The translations under genes and the position numbers were made by a program. Below, one piece after another: positions 41,036 to 49,857 of a stretch of DNA of 64,000 bases. Every line of letters begins with the position of its first letter. The stretch's first letter is position 1. The notes under the pieces were generated by a model. It searched no databases and was not told where the DNA came from. It saw only the letters and a list, made by a program, of their open reading frames with translations. Source of the DNA: Lustribacter sp965277075 (GTDB lineage Bacteria; Vulcanimicrobiota; Vulcanimicrobiia; Vulcanimicrobiales; Vulcanimicrobiaceae); NCBI GenBank assembly GCA_965277075.1, contig OZ255707.1, forward strand, positions 3,038,001 to 3,102,000, in the 5' to 3' direction.

Positions 41036-42009
41036 GCGTCCGGCGTCTGTGTGCCGTCGCGACGGAAGTTTTCCTCGGCGGCTCGATTGAGCACGACGAT
41101 GCTGATCCGGCGATTCGCCGGATTTGCCGGATCGTTCACGATGAGCGGAATCGCGTCGGCCAAACCGCGCACCTGCAGCACTTTTGCGCCGTGCATGCCG
41201 CCGTCGATCAACTCGCGTCGTGCGGCGTTCGCGCGTTCGGTCGAAAGTTCCCAATTCGAGAATCCGGCCTGCCCTCCCGAATACGTCAACGCGTCCGTAT
41301 GACCCGCGATCGAGATATGATTGGGAACGGCGTTGAGCGTTGGGCCGATCTGCGAAAGGATCGCCTGCGTGTAATCCTTGAGTTCGGCGTTCCCCTTGTC
41401 GAACATCGGACGATTCTTGTCGTCGATGATCTGAATGCGCAAGCCTTCGCTGGTGATATCGATCTTGATCTGATTCTTGAACGCTTGCAACTTCGGCGAA
41501 CGATCGATCAACGTCGTCAGACGCGTCTTGAGCGCGTCGAGCTGCTGCTGTTCGTCTTGACGGAGTTCTTGTTTATCTTCGTCCGTTTGCGGCGACGTCG
41601 TCGCGGTCGAACCGGGGCCTTCGGTGAACGCCGCTTGCAGGGGCCGATTGAAGTAGTCGGCGATGCCTTGCAGATCGCCGTGGTTGGTCGATGTCAGCAG
41701 CCACATCAAGAGAAAAAATGCCATCATCGCGGTGACGAAGTCGGCGTAGGCGATCTTCCACGCACCACCGTGCGCCGCAGCGTGTGCGCGCCGCTTGCGC
41801 CGGATGATGACGGTCGGCGCGCGCTCGTACGTCGCTTTGCTCGCGGCGACGAACGTTTTGTGGCCGTCGCTCGGCGGTTCGTCGGGAACGGTCCCGCTGA
41901 GCTTCGGCGTTTGCGGCGGTGCGACCGCAACGGCCGCATCGTCCGACGGCAGCATGTCGGTGTCGTGATCGGCAAACGGTGACGCGTCGTGCGGGAACTC
42001 GGACGACAC
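41017..42009 (-). CDS. motB: Flagellar motor protein MotB
   Basis: A 330-residue protein. The single membrane helix AYADFVTAMMAFFLLMWLLT contains the proton-binding D90. The plug region follows, and the C-terminal OmpA-like peptidoglycan-binding domain has ISIAGHTDALTYSGG and STERANAARRELIDGG. The cytoplasmic N-terminus of about 80 residues is longer than usual. It forms the stator with MotA and anchors it to the wall. It ends inside the convergent hydrolase gene. Confidence 0.95.
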   Translation of the reverse strand: MSSEFPHDASPFADHDTDMLPSDDAAVAVAPPQTPKLSGTVPDEPPSDGHKTFVAASKATYERAPTVIIRRKRRAHAAAHGGAWKIAYADFVTAMMAFFLLMWLLTSTNHGDLQGIADYFNRPLQAAFTEGPGSTATTSPQTDEDKQELRQDEQQQLDALKTRLTTLIDRSPKLQAFKNQIKIDITSEGLRIQIIDDKNRPMFDKGNAELKDYTQAILSQIGPTLNAVPNHISIAGHTDALTYSGGQAGFSNWELSTERANAARRELIDGGMHGAKVLQVRGLADAIPLIVNDPANPANRRISIVVLNRAAEENFRRDGTQTPDAHSSPR

Positions 42010-42015
42010 GCGGCG

Positions 42016-42924
42016 CTATGCCGTCGCGGGTGCGGACATAATCGCTTCGGTCGCCGCCGAGGGCGGCGGGTTCTTGGTCGCCTTCACCGTGTCTTCGAGT
42101 TCTTGGAAACTCGGACGGTCGACCGAGAAGAGCACCTTGCGGCCGAACTCAACGGCGATCGTCGGCGAATAGCCGCTCATCGATGCGAGCAACACCGTCT
42201 TCACGCATTCGAACGGCTTCGCTTCCTCAATCGCGTTCGCTTCGAGCACGCTCGCGAGCGGGCCGACGAACCCGTAGCCGAGCAAGATGCCGAGGAACGT
42301 TCCGACGAGCGCGGCGGCAACCATCTCGCCGAGAATCTTCGGGGGTTGCCCGACGGAGCCCATCGTGTGCACCACGCCCATGACCGCGGCCACAATACCG
42401 TACGCCGGAAGTGCATCCGCCATTTTTTGAATCGCGGCGGCCGGAACGGCCTTCTCGGCATGATGCGTCTCGAGCTCCGCGTCCATCAGCTCTTGAATTT
42501 CGAGGACGTTGAGATTGCCCGAGAGCATCATGCGGAGATAGTCGACGATGTATTCGGTCAGGTGCGAATCGTTTTCGACCGACGGGTATTTCGCGAAGAG
42601 CGGACTTGCGGCGGGATCGTTCACGTCGCTCTCGAGCGCGAGTAGTCCCTCTTGGCGACCCTTCTGCAGCAGTTCGAAGAGCAGTGCGATCAGCTGCAGA
42701 TACTTCTCTTTGCTGTAGCTCTTACTGCGGAAACACGTCGGTAGCGCTTTGAGCACGGACGCGATCACTTTCGGTGGATTGCCGACGACGAACGCACCGA
42801 CCGCCGCGCCGAAGATGCACATCAACTCGAACGGCTGCAGGAGCGCGAGAAGATGGCCGCCTTCAAAAATGAAGCTGCCGATGACTGCGGCGAGGACGAT
42901 GACCCACCCGACGACCACGAACAT
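42016..42924 (-). CDS. motA: Flagellar motor protein MotA
   Basis: A 302-residue protein with four membrane helices, first FVVVGWVIVLAAVIGSFIFE. The long cytoplasmic loop has KSYSKEKYLQLIALLFELLQ and the charged patch that contacts FliG. The last two helices AYGIVAAVMGVVHTMGSVG and GTFLGILLGYGFVGPLASVL are conserved. It precedes motB by six bases. Upstream are a hairpin (TCGGCC/GGCCGA, 42948-42964) near the ribosome binding site and a palindrome at 43028-43046. Confidence 0.95.
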   Translation of the reverse strand: MFVVVGWVIVLAAVIGSFIFEGGHLLALLQPFELMCIFGAAVGAFVVGNPPKVIASVLKALPTCFRSKSYSKEKYLQLIALLFELLQKGRQEGLLALESDVNDPAASPLFAKYPSVENDSHLTEYIVDYLRMMLSGNLNVLEIQELMDAELETHHAEKAVPAAAIQKMADALPAYGIVAAVMGVVHTMGSVGQPPKILGEMVAAALVGTFLGILLGYGFVGPLASVLEANAIEEAKPFECVKTVLLASMSGYSPTIAVEFGRKVLFSVDRPSFQELEDTVKATKNPPPSAATEAIMSAPATA

Positions 42925-43027
42925 GTCGTTGCTCCTTCGCTAGCTTGTCGGCCGCAACGGCCGATTTCGTTAGCGGAGCAACGCTCGTTGCGCCCTGCGG
43001 CGCGATCCGTCTTCCGTCGAGTGGCCC

Positions 43028-43046
43028 GTATCGCAAGTGGCGATAC
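43028..43046. promoter_or_regulatory. Perfect inverted repeat upstream of motA
   Basis: GTATCGC and GCGATAC are separated by AAGTG. It lies 104 bases upstream of the motA start and just past the end of the next minus-strand gene. There is no T-tract, so an operator is more likely than a terminator. Confidence 0.45.
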
Positions 43047-43103
43047 ACAAAGCGAGAGCGGAAAAGCGCCGAGCGACTGTATCGGTTTTTGCGAGACGGG
43101 CCA

Positions 43104-43424
43104 CTATCGGCTCGCCGGCCGGCGATACCACTCGACGTTCACGCCGTCGCCGTTTCCCGCACGCTCCAGTTGGCGCTTTACGACATCTTCGATGCGCCCT
43201 AAACCATCGCTCGTTTCGGCGAATGCATCGAGTCGAAGCCCTTCGGGCCAGGAGTGCATGTCGCAGATTCCGTCGGGCAACGAAATCGTGCCCGCCTCGG
43301 CCGACCACTCGGTGCGGAACTCGAGGCCGAGGTCGGCGGCGGCCTTCGAGGCGACCTGCGAGGGGCGCGTGGTGCGCACGAGCGCTTGAGCATGCAGCAT
43401 CCGTTGATCTACGTCCGGCGCCAC
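43104..43424 (-). CDS. DUF2218-like protein
   Basis: About 106 residues; ATG 43400 is an alternative start. ALVRTTRPSQVASKAAADLG, EWSAEAGTISLPDGICDMHS and GRIEDVVKRQLERAG follow the DUF2218 pattern, a small domain often attached to or near siderophore-interacting proteins. No partner is seen here and no function is known. Confidence 0.6.
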   Translation of the reverse strand: MAPDVDQRMLHAQALVRTTRPSQVASKAAADLGLEFRTEWSAEAGTISLPDGICDMHSWPEGLRLDAFAETSDGLGRIEDVVKRQLERAGNGDGVNVEWYRRPASR

Positions 43425-43435
43425 AACGGCCCTCC

Positions 43436-43527
43436 CCCTTCGAGAGGCTCAGGGTGACGGGGAAGCTCGGGTGACGGGAAGCTCGGGTGACGGGGCGTCT
43501 TCTTGTCACCCTGAGCTTGTCGAAGGG
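43436..43527. repeat. Long inverted repeat with internal tandem repeat
   Basis: Arms of 23 bases (43436-43458 and 43505-43527) are 21/23 complementary and carry the CCCTTCGA and GCTCAGGGTGAC type sequence seen as dispersed palindromes in many bacterial genomes. Between them GGAAGCTCGGGTGACG-like units occur twice. It lies between two minus-strand genes and is probably a REP/BIME-type element or strong hairpin. Confidence 0.8.
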
Positions 43528-43546
43528 TGGCGTGGCCGTACTCGAA

Positions 43547-44542
43547 CTAGAGAAACGCGAGGCCGGAGGCGCGCGGGACGAGATCGTTGTCCGCCAGCCA
43601 CGCGGGGTCGTAGATGCGCGAGCGATAGCGGTCGCCGCTGTCGCACAGGATCGTCACGACACGGCTTCCGGGCGGCAACGCTCGCGCGTACCGCGCCGCA
43701 CCCACGACGTTCAACGCCGCCGAGCCGCCGACGAAGAGACCCTCCTCGCGCACGAGCCAATGCGCCATTTCAACCATTGCGCGATCGTCGACGCGAATCG
43801 CGTCGTCGATCGCCGCACCTTTGAAATTCGCGACGATTCGTTTGATACCGATGCCCTCCGCGAGCGAGTCGCCGTCCGGCCGCAACTCGCCGAACTTCAC
43901 GTAGTTGTAGAGCGCCGAACCGTACGGGTCGCACAAGACGACGCGGATCGACGGATCGTACGCTTTGAGCGCGCGCCCGGTGCCTGCGATCGTTCCGCCG
44001 GTTCCCGCGGCCGCGAGGAACGCATCGAGCCGTCCGCCGGTTTGCGCGACGATCTCAGGCCCGGTGGTGTGCTCGTGCGCATCCCGGTTGGCCGTGTTCT
44101 CGAATTGGTTCGCCCATACGGCGCCGTCGATGGATTCCGCCATTCGGCGCGCGACATGATAGTAGTTCGCGTCGTTCGTGAACGGGGCTGATTCGACGAC
44201 GTGCAGTTCTGCGCCGTAGGTGCGCAGCAGCGCGTACTTCTCCGGCGCCTGATCGTCGGGCATGACGATGATCGAGCGATATCCGCGTGCGTTGCCGACG
44301 AGCGCGAGACCGATGCCGGTGTTGCCGGCGGTGCCTTCGACGACGACCCCGCCGGCGCGCAGCGAACCGCGCCGTTCGAAATCGTCGACGATCGCGCGAG
44401 CGGCCCGGTCTTTGACCGAGCCGCCCGGATTGAGATATTCGGCTTTCCCGCAGACCTCACGGCCGATCGCGGCCGAGAGTTTCGGCAGCCGGATGAGCGG
44501 CGTGTTGCCGATCGTTCCGGCGAAACCGTCGGTCACGCTCAC
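43547..44542 (-). CDS. Cysteine synthase / PLP-dependent beta-elimination enzyme
   Basis: A 331-residue protein. K44 in NPGGSVKDRAARAIV binds PLP, EGTAGNTGIGLALVG is the substrate loop, and AAAGTGGTIAGTGRALK holds the phosphate-binding glycines. The segment FTNDANYYHVARRMAES and QFENTANRDAHEHTTGPEI fit the cysteine synthase A branch found in many GC-rich bacteria. It makes cysteine from O-acetylserine and sulfide, or a related beta-replacement. No serine acetyltransferase gene is adjacent. Confidence 0.9.
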   Translation of the reverse strand: MSVTDGFAGTIGNTPLIRLPKLSAAIGREVCGKAEYLNPGGSVKDRAARAIVDDFERRGSLRAGGVVVEGTAGNTGIGLALVGNARGYRSIIVMPDDQAPEKYALLRTYGAELHVVESAPFTNDANYYHVARRMAESIDGAVWANQFENTANRDAHEHTTGPEIVAQTGGRLDAFLAAAGTGGTIAGTGRALKAYDPSIRVVLCDPYGSALYNYVKFGELRPDGDSLAEGIGIKRIVANFKGAAIDDAIRVDDRAMVEMAHWLVREEGLFVGGSAALNVVGAARYARALPPGSRVVTILCDSGDRYRSRIYDPAWLADNDLVPRASGLAFL

Positions 44543-44555
44543 GCAGCGTTGCGCG

Positions 44556-45158
44556 TCAGGTTTGCGAATCCGTCGGGGCCGGAAGATCTTCGAGCAGTTT
44601 GAGCTGGATGACGGTTCCTGGTTTGATGACGATGTCCGATTTCATGGACGATGCGAGCGCGAAACCGGCAGCGGCGCCCGCGAGCGTCCCGCCGCCATGT
44701 CCGGTTTTCTTCGAGACGACGTGGCCGGCGACGGCCCCGCCGATGATGATGCCGACGTCGCGAATATGATGCGTTTTCGGTTCGAGTGCAGATAGCTTCG
44801 CGACCGCGACACGGACCGGTTCTTTCTTACCGCCGGGGAACGTGATGTCGTCGAAAATGATGCTCATCGTCGCCTTATGCGTCGACTTGGCGGGTGTCAC
44901 GCTCTCGACGTGCCCGTCAACGACGGCGCCCTTGAGTTCAGGATGACGGTGAAACAGCGAGTCGGTGATGGTGAGCGAAAAGGGATCGCCGTTGTTCGAC
45001 GTCTTGCTGCTGAGCCCGGTCGTCATCTTCCCGTCGATGAGCGCGCCGCGCTTCGTGAGGACCGTCGAGCTTTGCGCGAACGCTGCCGTCGCGCAGGTCG
45101 CCGCGACGATGATCGCGGCGGCGCTGCGCAGAGAGAAACGGCGAAGGTGCATGTTCAC
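44556..45158 (-). CDS. Secreted protein with glycine-zipper-like segment
   Basis: A 200-residue protein with a signal peptide (LRSAAAIIVAATCATAAFAQ). The mature part is beta-rich (GDPFSLTITDSLFHRHPELK, KATMSIIFDDITFPGGKKE), then a glycine-rich stretch GIIIGGAVAGHVVSKKTGHG and GAAAGFALASSMKSDIVI. Family not recognised. GTG 45158 overlaps the previous stop by four bases; ATG 45152 is an alternative start. Confidence 0.6.
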   Translation of the reverse strand: MNMHLRRFSLRSAAAIIVAATCATAAFAQSSTVLTKRGALIDGKMTTGLSSKTSNNGDPFSLTITDSLFHRHPELKGAVVDGHVESVTPAKSTHKATMSIIFDDITFPGGKKEPVRVAVAKLSALEPKTHHIRDVGIIIGGAVAGHVVSKKTGHGGGTLAGAAAGFALASSMKSDIVIKPGTVIQLKLLEDLPAPTDSQT

Positions 45159-45580
45159 GCTCCGAACTTCGAGAGAATGCCCTTGAGAAAGTCGGGCGCA
45201 TACTGCTGGATGATTTGCGGATTGTTGGTAACGAACGAAACGGCTGCGTCCTTCAATGACGACGGATCGCTCGCGGCATGTTCGAGCAGCGCGCCGAGCG
45301 CCGCATGATCGCCGCTCATCGCTCCTTCGACGGGAACGCCGGCGGCTTCGACGTCGCTCGCGGCGGCGCCATTTTGACCGAGTGCTCCCATGACGGTGCT
45401 CGCTAACGAGGTGCGCGCGCCCTCGGGCAGATTCGGTACCATGCCGATGAAATGGTTGGCGAGTTCGCTTGCGTCGAGGCCGCCGACGTGGCTCGCGATC
45501 GCACTTTGCACTTGTTCCTGCGTGGTGTCACCTGTGCCGCCGAGCATTTTCGATGCGGCACCGAGGAGATTCTCAAACAT
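45155..45580 (-). CDS. Uncharacterised helical protein
   Basis: A 141-residue soluble protein without signal peptide, rich in alanine and short helices: MFENLLGAASKMLGG, TQEQVQSAIASHVGGLDASE, LPEGARTSLASTVMGALG and a C-terminus ending YAPDFLKGILSKFGA. It resembles small DUF937-type proteins but the match is not secure. It is coupled to the following secreted-protein gene. Start at ATG 45580 after GGAGG. Confidence 0.55.
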   Translation of the reverse strand: MFENLLGAASKMLGGTGDTTQEQVQSAIASHVGGLDASELANHFIGMVPNLPEGARTSLASTVMGALGQNGAAASDVEAAGVPVEGAMSGDHAALGALLEHAASDPSSLKDAAVSFVTNNPQIIQQYAPDFLKGILSKFGA

Positions 45581-45716
45581 GAAGTCCTCCGGAAATTGCG
45601 CTGCGTTGGCTTGAGCCGAAGCGCAGCTTCGACATCGAGGAGGGCCGTCCGTTGAGCGGCGCCGCGATTTCTTACACCGAAAGCGGCCGGCGGGGGTAGT
45701 CGAACCGTACCTGACC

Positions 45717-45725
45717 TGGTAGAAT
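45717..45725 (+). promoter_or_regulatory. Extended -10 promoter of the rpsR operon
   Basis: TGGTAGAAT fits the TGnTATAAT extended -10 pattern with one mismatch in the hexamer. It lies about 117 bases upstream of rpsR. The leader contains a GGCCG/CGGCC hairpin at about 45800-45820. A -35 element is not obvious. Confidence 0.4.
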
Positions 45726-45841
45726 ACGGTGTCACAGGAACGCTGGTACCGACGTACCTTCCTCTCCTGTCGTGGCGCGTCGCGTCACGTGTGTAGGGCC
45801 GGTCTCGCATCGGCCATTCTCCACCTACATGAAAGAGAGCC

Positions 45842-46099
45842 ATGCCACCCCCGAAAAGCAAGTCGAAAAGTGCAGCTAAAAAAGAGCGGCGTCCCAAGCG
45901 TAAGGTCTGCACGTTCTGCGTCGACCGCCTCGAGGCGATCGACTACAAAGACCAGACGCGCCTACGCAAGTACATCTCGGAACGCGGCAAGATTCTTCCG
46001 CGCCGCATTTCGGGCAATTGCGCCAGCCACCAGCGTGCGCTGACCGTTGCCGTCAAACGTGCGCGCATCATCGCGCTGCTGCCGTTCGTTGCGAGTTAA
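45842..46099 (+). CDS. rpsR: Small ribosomal subunit protein bS18
   Basis: An 85-residue protein with the S18 core: RRPKRKVCTFCVDRLEAIDY, KDQTRLRKYISERGKILPRR and ISGNCASHQRALTVAVKRAR. The pair VCTFC is of the zinc-type variant. In most bacteria rpsR follows rpsF and ssb; here neither precedes it. It is followed by rplI, lonC and dnaB. Start at ATG after GAAAGAGAG. Confidence 0.97.
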   Translation: MPPPKSKSKSAAKKERRPKRKVCTFCVDRLEAIDYKDQTRLRKYISERGKILPRRISGNCASHQRALTVAVKRARIIALLPFVAS

Positions 46100-46111
46100 G
46101 GAGACCACGCG

Positions 46112-46561
46112 ATGAAAGTCATCCTTCTCTCCGACATCAAGACGCTCGGCAAACGCGGTGACGTCGCGAACGTCGCCGACGGTTATGCCAACAACTTCCT
46201 GTTGCCGCGCCGCCTTGCAACGGCCGCGACGGCCGGTGCGATCAAGCAGCTCGAACAGCAGAACAACGCCAAGGCGCGGCGTCAGGCGGAGGAAGTCGCG
46301 AACGCCCAAGACGTGGCGACACAACTCGAAGAACTCACGCTCGAAATTCCGGCGAAGGCCGGCGGCAACGGCCGCCTCTTCGGAACCGTCACGAACGCGA
46401 ACGTCGCCGACGCGATTCAAGCCGCGCTGAATGTCGCGATCGATCGTCATAAGATCGAGATGAAAGACGGCATCAAAGCCGTCGGGACGTATCCGATCGA
46501 AATTCGTCTCGGCAACAACATCGTCGCGAAGTCGAACATTCGAGTCGTCGCGGCCAAGTAG
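46112..46561 (+). CDS. rplI: Large ribosomal subunit protein bL9
   Basis: A 149-residue protein with the L9 N-domain MKVILLSDIKTLGKRGDVAN and VADGYANNFLLPRRLA, a connecting helix (KQLEQQNNAKARRQAEEVAN) and a C-domain with GNGRLFGTVTNANVADAIQA. Full length. It is 12 bases after rpsR, with AAGGAGA before the ATG. Confidence 0.97.
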   Translation: MKVILLSDIKTLGKRGDVANVADGYANNFLLPRRLATAATAGAIKQLEQQNNAKARRQAEEVANAQDVATQLEELTLEIPAKAGGNGRLFGTVTNANVADAIQAALNVAIDRHKIEMKDGIKAVGTYPIEIRLGNNIVAKSNIRVVAAK

Positions 46562-46563
46562 TC

Positions 46564-48474
46564 GTGGCCGACGATGCCGAGGGAGGCGTCCGCCGACAAG
46601 TAGCGGCGCTCTACGAAATTCTTGCGAGCGCACTGGGCAAGGACAAGGTCATCATGCGCGCCGGCAAGCTCGGCGCACTGAAATTGATGCGGTCGTCGGT
46701 GCTCGGCGAACGCGTTCTCGCCTTACAGCGGCTCGTGTTTGAAGACCCGACGCTCGAACGGATTCCGGCGCCCGGCGGCTTCCGCAAAGCAATCGCCGAG
46801 ATCGAGGACGCGCTCGCCGATATCGTCGCACAGCGCACCGTCGAGGACGAAGTCGAACGGCGTGTGAATGAAAAGATGGTTCACCGGCATGCCGAGTACG
46901 TGCGCGACCTGAAGATCGAAGCGCTTCGCGAAGCGGCCGGCCCCGAAACGCCGGCGACGCAGCGCCGTCTTGACGATCTGCGCGCGCTCGACGAACGGCA
47001 CTTGAACGCGACCGCGCTCGACGCGCTACGCCCGAAGACGCTCGACGGCATCGTCGGTCAAGAATCCGCCGTGCAAGCCCTGCTCGCAAAATTAGCTTCA
47101 CCCTTTCCGCAGCACGTGATTCTTTACGGGCCGCCGGGCGTAGGTAAAACGACCGTCGCGCGGCTTGCGCTCGAAATTGCGAAGACGCGCACCCACACGC
47201 CGTTCGCCGCCGGTGCGCCCTTCGTCGAAGCGAGCGGCACAACGTTGCGTTGGGATCATCGTGAAACGACGAATCCGTTGCTCGGCAGCGTCCACGATCC
47301 GATCTATCAGGGCAGCCGGCGCGATCTTGCCGAGAGCGGAATCCCCGAACCGAAGCTTGGCCTCGTGACGAAAGCGCACGGCGGCGTGCTCTTCATCGAC
47401 GAGATCGGCGAGATGGCGCCGGCGCTGCAAACGAAGCTGCTCAAGGTACTCGAGGACAAGCGCGTGATGTTCGAATCGTCGTATTATGACGAGCACGATC
47501 CGAACGTGCCGGCGTACGTGAAAAAGCTCTTTGCCGACGGTGCGCCGGCAGATTTCATCTTGATCGGTGCGACGACGCGCGATCCGGAGGCGATCGATCC
47601 GGCGATCCGTTCGCGCTGTGCGGCCGTGTATTTCGAACCGCTCACGCAAACGCAGGTCGTGCGTATCGTCAATGAGGCGGCGCGCCGGTTGAGCGCGCGC
47701 TGCGCGAAATCGGTGGCGGCGCTGATCGCGACCTATACGAACGAAGGACGCAAGGCCGTCCAGATTCTCGCCGACGCCTACGGCCACGCGCTCTACCGTT
47801 CGGAGGCGACGCCGCTCCGTGGCGCGCTCGTGCGCGACGACGACGTGATCGCCGTCGTGCAAGCGGGTCGCATCGTTGCGCATTCACCGGCGCGCGCGCG
47901 CAAGAAGAAGGAAATTGGCCGCGTTCACGGCCTCGGCGTCGCGCAGTACGTCGGTTCGGTCATCGAGATCGAAGCGGCGGCGTTTCCCGCGCGCGATCCG
48001 CGCAAGGGCACCGTCCGGTTCAACGATACGGCGGGCTCGATGTCGCGCGATTCGGTGTTCAACGCCGCGTCGGTCGTTCGCGCGATGAGCGGGTTCGACC
48101 CGAGCGACTACGACGTGCACGTGAACGTGATCGGCGGCGGCAACATCGACGGTCCCTCGGCCGGCCTCGCGTTCTTTCTCGCGCTCTACTCGGCGTTGAC
48201 GAAGACCCCGCTCCCGCAGGACATCGCGGTCACCGGTGAGGTTTCGTTGACGGGCAACGTGCGCGCGGTCGGCGGCGTCGTCGAGAAGTTGTACGCTGCC
48301 CGCGCGACGTCGATGCGTGCGTTCGTCTTGCCGGCCGAGAACGCGCGCGACATCGAAGCGACGCCGGACGGTATCTCCGTCGTTGCCGTGTCGACGATCG
48401 CCGAAGCGATGCTCGCTTACGGTATTCGGCCCGTGACGCCGCCGCTCGGTCGCGCGAAAGGCGTCACGCGGTGA
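46564..48474 (+). CDS. lonC: Lon-family protease, LonC type
   Basis: A 636-residue protein with a GTG start. A helical N-terminal region of about 160 residues replaces the usual Lon substrate-binding domain. The AAA module has Walker A (ILYGPPGVGKTTVARLALEI, near residue 190) and HGGVLFIDEIGEMAPALQTK. The C-terminal Lon protease domain has the Ser in GGGNIDGPSAGLAFFLALYS (near 531) and the Lys in GNVRAVGGVVEKLYAA (near 574). This order and size match the LonC subgroup. It overlaps dnaB by four bases. Confidence 0.9.
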   Translation: MADDAEGGVRRQVAALYEILASALGKDKVIMRAGKLGALKLMRSSVLGERVLALQRLVFEDPTLERIPAPGGFRKAIAEIEDALADIVAQRTVEDEVERRVNEKMVHRHAEYVRDLKIEALREAAGPETPATQRRLDDLRALDERHLNATALDALRPKTLDGIVGQESAVQALLAKLASPFPQHVILYGPPGVGKTTVARLALEIAKTRTHTPFAAGAPFVEASGTTLRWDHRETTNPLLGSVHDPIYQGSRRDLAESGIPEPKLGLVTKAHGGVLFIDEIGEMAPALQTKLLKVLEDKRVMFESSYYDEHDPNVPAYVKKLFADGAPADFILIGATTRDPEAIDPAIRSRCAAVYFEPLTQTQVVRIVNEAARRLSARCAKSVAALIATYTNEGRKAVQILADAYGHALYRSEATPLRGALVRDDDVIAVVQAGRIVAHSPARARKKKEIGRVHGLGVAQYVGSVIEIEAAAFPARDPRKGTVRFNDTAGSMSRDSVFNAASVVRAMSGFDPSDYDVHVNVIGGGNIDGPSAGLAFFLALYSALTKTPLPQDIAVTGEVSLTGNVRAVGGVVEKLYAARATSMRAFVLPAENARDIEATPDGISVVAVSTIAEAMLAYGIRPVTPPLGRAKGVTR

Positions 48475-49844
48475 GCGTTCCCGCGTTCGTTTCTCCGATC
48501 GATCGTATCCCGCCGAACAATCTCGAAGCGGAGATGGCGCTGCTCGGCTCGGTGCTCGTCGACAAAGAGATGATGGCCGCGGTCAGCGAGATCGTGCGCC
48601 CCGACGACTTCTACGCGTCGCTGCACGAGACGATTTACCGCGCGCTCTACGCACTCTACGAAACGGGGAAGCCGCTCGACAAGGTAGCGCTGGCGGAAGA
48701 ACTGCGCTCGCGCAGCATGCTCGACAAGGTCGGCGGTCTCGCGTATCTGACGTCCCTGATGGACACGGTGCCGACCGCCGCATCGGCCGAGTATTACGCG
48801 AAGATCGTGCGGGAGAAGGCGTCGCTGCGGCAACTCATTCACGCCGGCACCCGCATCACCGCGCTCGGGTACGAGTCTGAAGATGATGTTCCGGCGGCGC
48901 TCGACGAGAGCGAGCAGATCGTGTACGACGTCGGCAACCGCGACCAGCGCGGTTCGTTCTCGTCGGTTTCGTCGCTGTTGCTCGACACGTTCTACAAGCT
49001 CGAGACGCGGCACGCCCAGTCCGGCGAGCGCACCGGCGTCACGAGCGGTTTCAACGATATCGACGCGTATACCGCCGGCTTCCAACGCGGGAACTTCATC
49101 ATTCTCGCTGCGCGGCCGGCGATGGGCAAGACGTCACTCGCGCTCAACATGGCCCTGTTCGCCGCTCGCGAGGAACGGCAACCGGTCGCGATTTTCTCGC
49201 TCGAAATGACGAAGCAAGAACTGATTGAACGCCTGATCTCGTCCGAGGCGACGATCGATGCGAGTAAACTGCGGCGGGGCGCGATCGAACAAAAGGAGTG
49301 GCAGCGCATCGGCGATGCAATCGGCAAGCTCAACGACCTCCCGATCTTTCTCGACGATTCCGGTGCCGTTACCGTAACGGAGATCCGGAGCCGTCTGCGC
49401 CGTCTGAAGTCGACGCACGGGCTGTCGATTGCGTTCATCGACTACCTGCAGCTCGTCCGGCCGTCGACGCTCAACAACCGCGGATCGAATCGAAACGAAG
49501 AACTCTCCGATATCTGTCGGATGATCAAGGCGACCGCGAAAGATCTCGACATTCCGATCGTCGCGCTCGCGCAACTGAACCGTGCCGTCGAGACGCGTCA
49601 GGATAAGCGGCCGATGCTCTCGGATTTGCGTGATTCGGGCAGCCTCGAGCAAGAAGCGGATATCGTCACGTTCTTATATCGCGACGCGTATTATAACAAA
49701 GAGACCTCGCCCGAACCGGACGCGACCGAATTCATCTTTGCAAAACATCGCAACGGCAAAGTCGGGACGGTGAAATTGCGCTTCCGCGCCGAGCATACGC
49801 TCTTCCAACCGTATGGTGACGATTCGCATTATCCGTCACCGTAA
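48471..49844 (+). CDS. dnaB: Replicative DNA helicase DnaB
   Basis: A 457-residue protein with a GTG start. The N-terminal domain begins RIPPNNLEAEMALLGSVLVD. The RecA-like C-domain has Walker A FIILAARPAMGKTSLALNMA, IAFIDYLQLVRPST, and the arginine-finger region LSDLRDSGSLEQEADIVTFL. Full length, with no intein. It unwinds DNA at the replication fork. Its place after rplI is the common bacterial order, but with a lonC gene inserted. Confidence 0.97.
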   Translation: MSVPAFVSPIDRIPPNNLEAEMALLGSVLVDKEMMAAVSEIVRPDDFYASLHETIYRALYALYETGKPLDKVALAEELRSRSMLDKVGGLAYLTSLMDTVPTAASAEYYAKIVREKASLRQLIHAGTRITALGYESEDDVPAALDESEQIVYDVGNRDQRGSFSSVSSLLLDTFYKLETRHAQSGERTGVTSGFNDIDAYTAGFQRGNFIILAARPAMGKTSLALNMALFAAREERQPVAIFSLEMTKQELIERLISSEATIDASKLRRGAIEQKEWQRIGDAIGKLNDLPIFLDDSGAVTVTEIRSRLRRLKSTHGLSIAFIDYLQLVRPSTLNNRGSNRNEELSDICRMIKATAKDLDIPIVALAQLNRAVETRQDKRPMLSDLRDSGSLEQEADIVTFLYRDAYYNKETSPEPDATEFIFAKHRNGKVGTVKLRFRAEHTLFQPYGDDSHYPSP

Positions 49845-49857
49845 CACCTAAGCGCGC

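Noticed and set aside
43450..43500. Tandem GGAAGCTCGGGTGACG units as a CRISPR-like array
   Set aside because: Only two units, no spacers and no cas genes; it is the loop of a larger palindrome.
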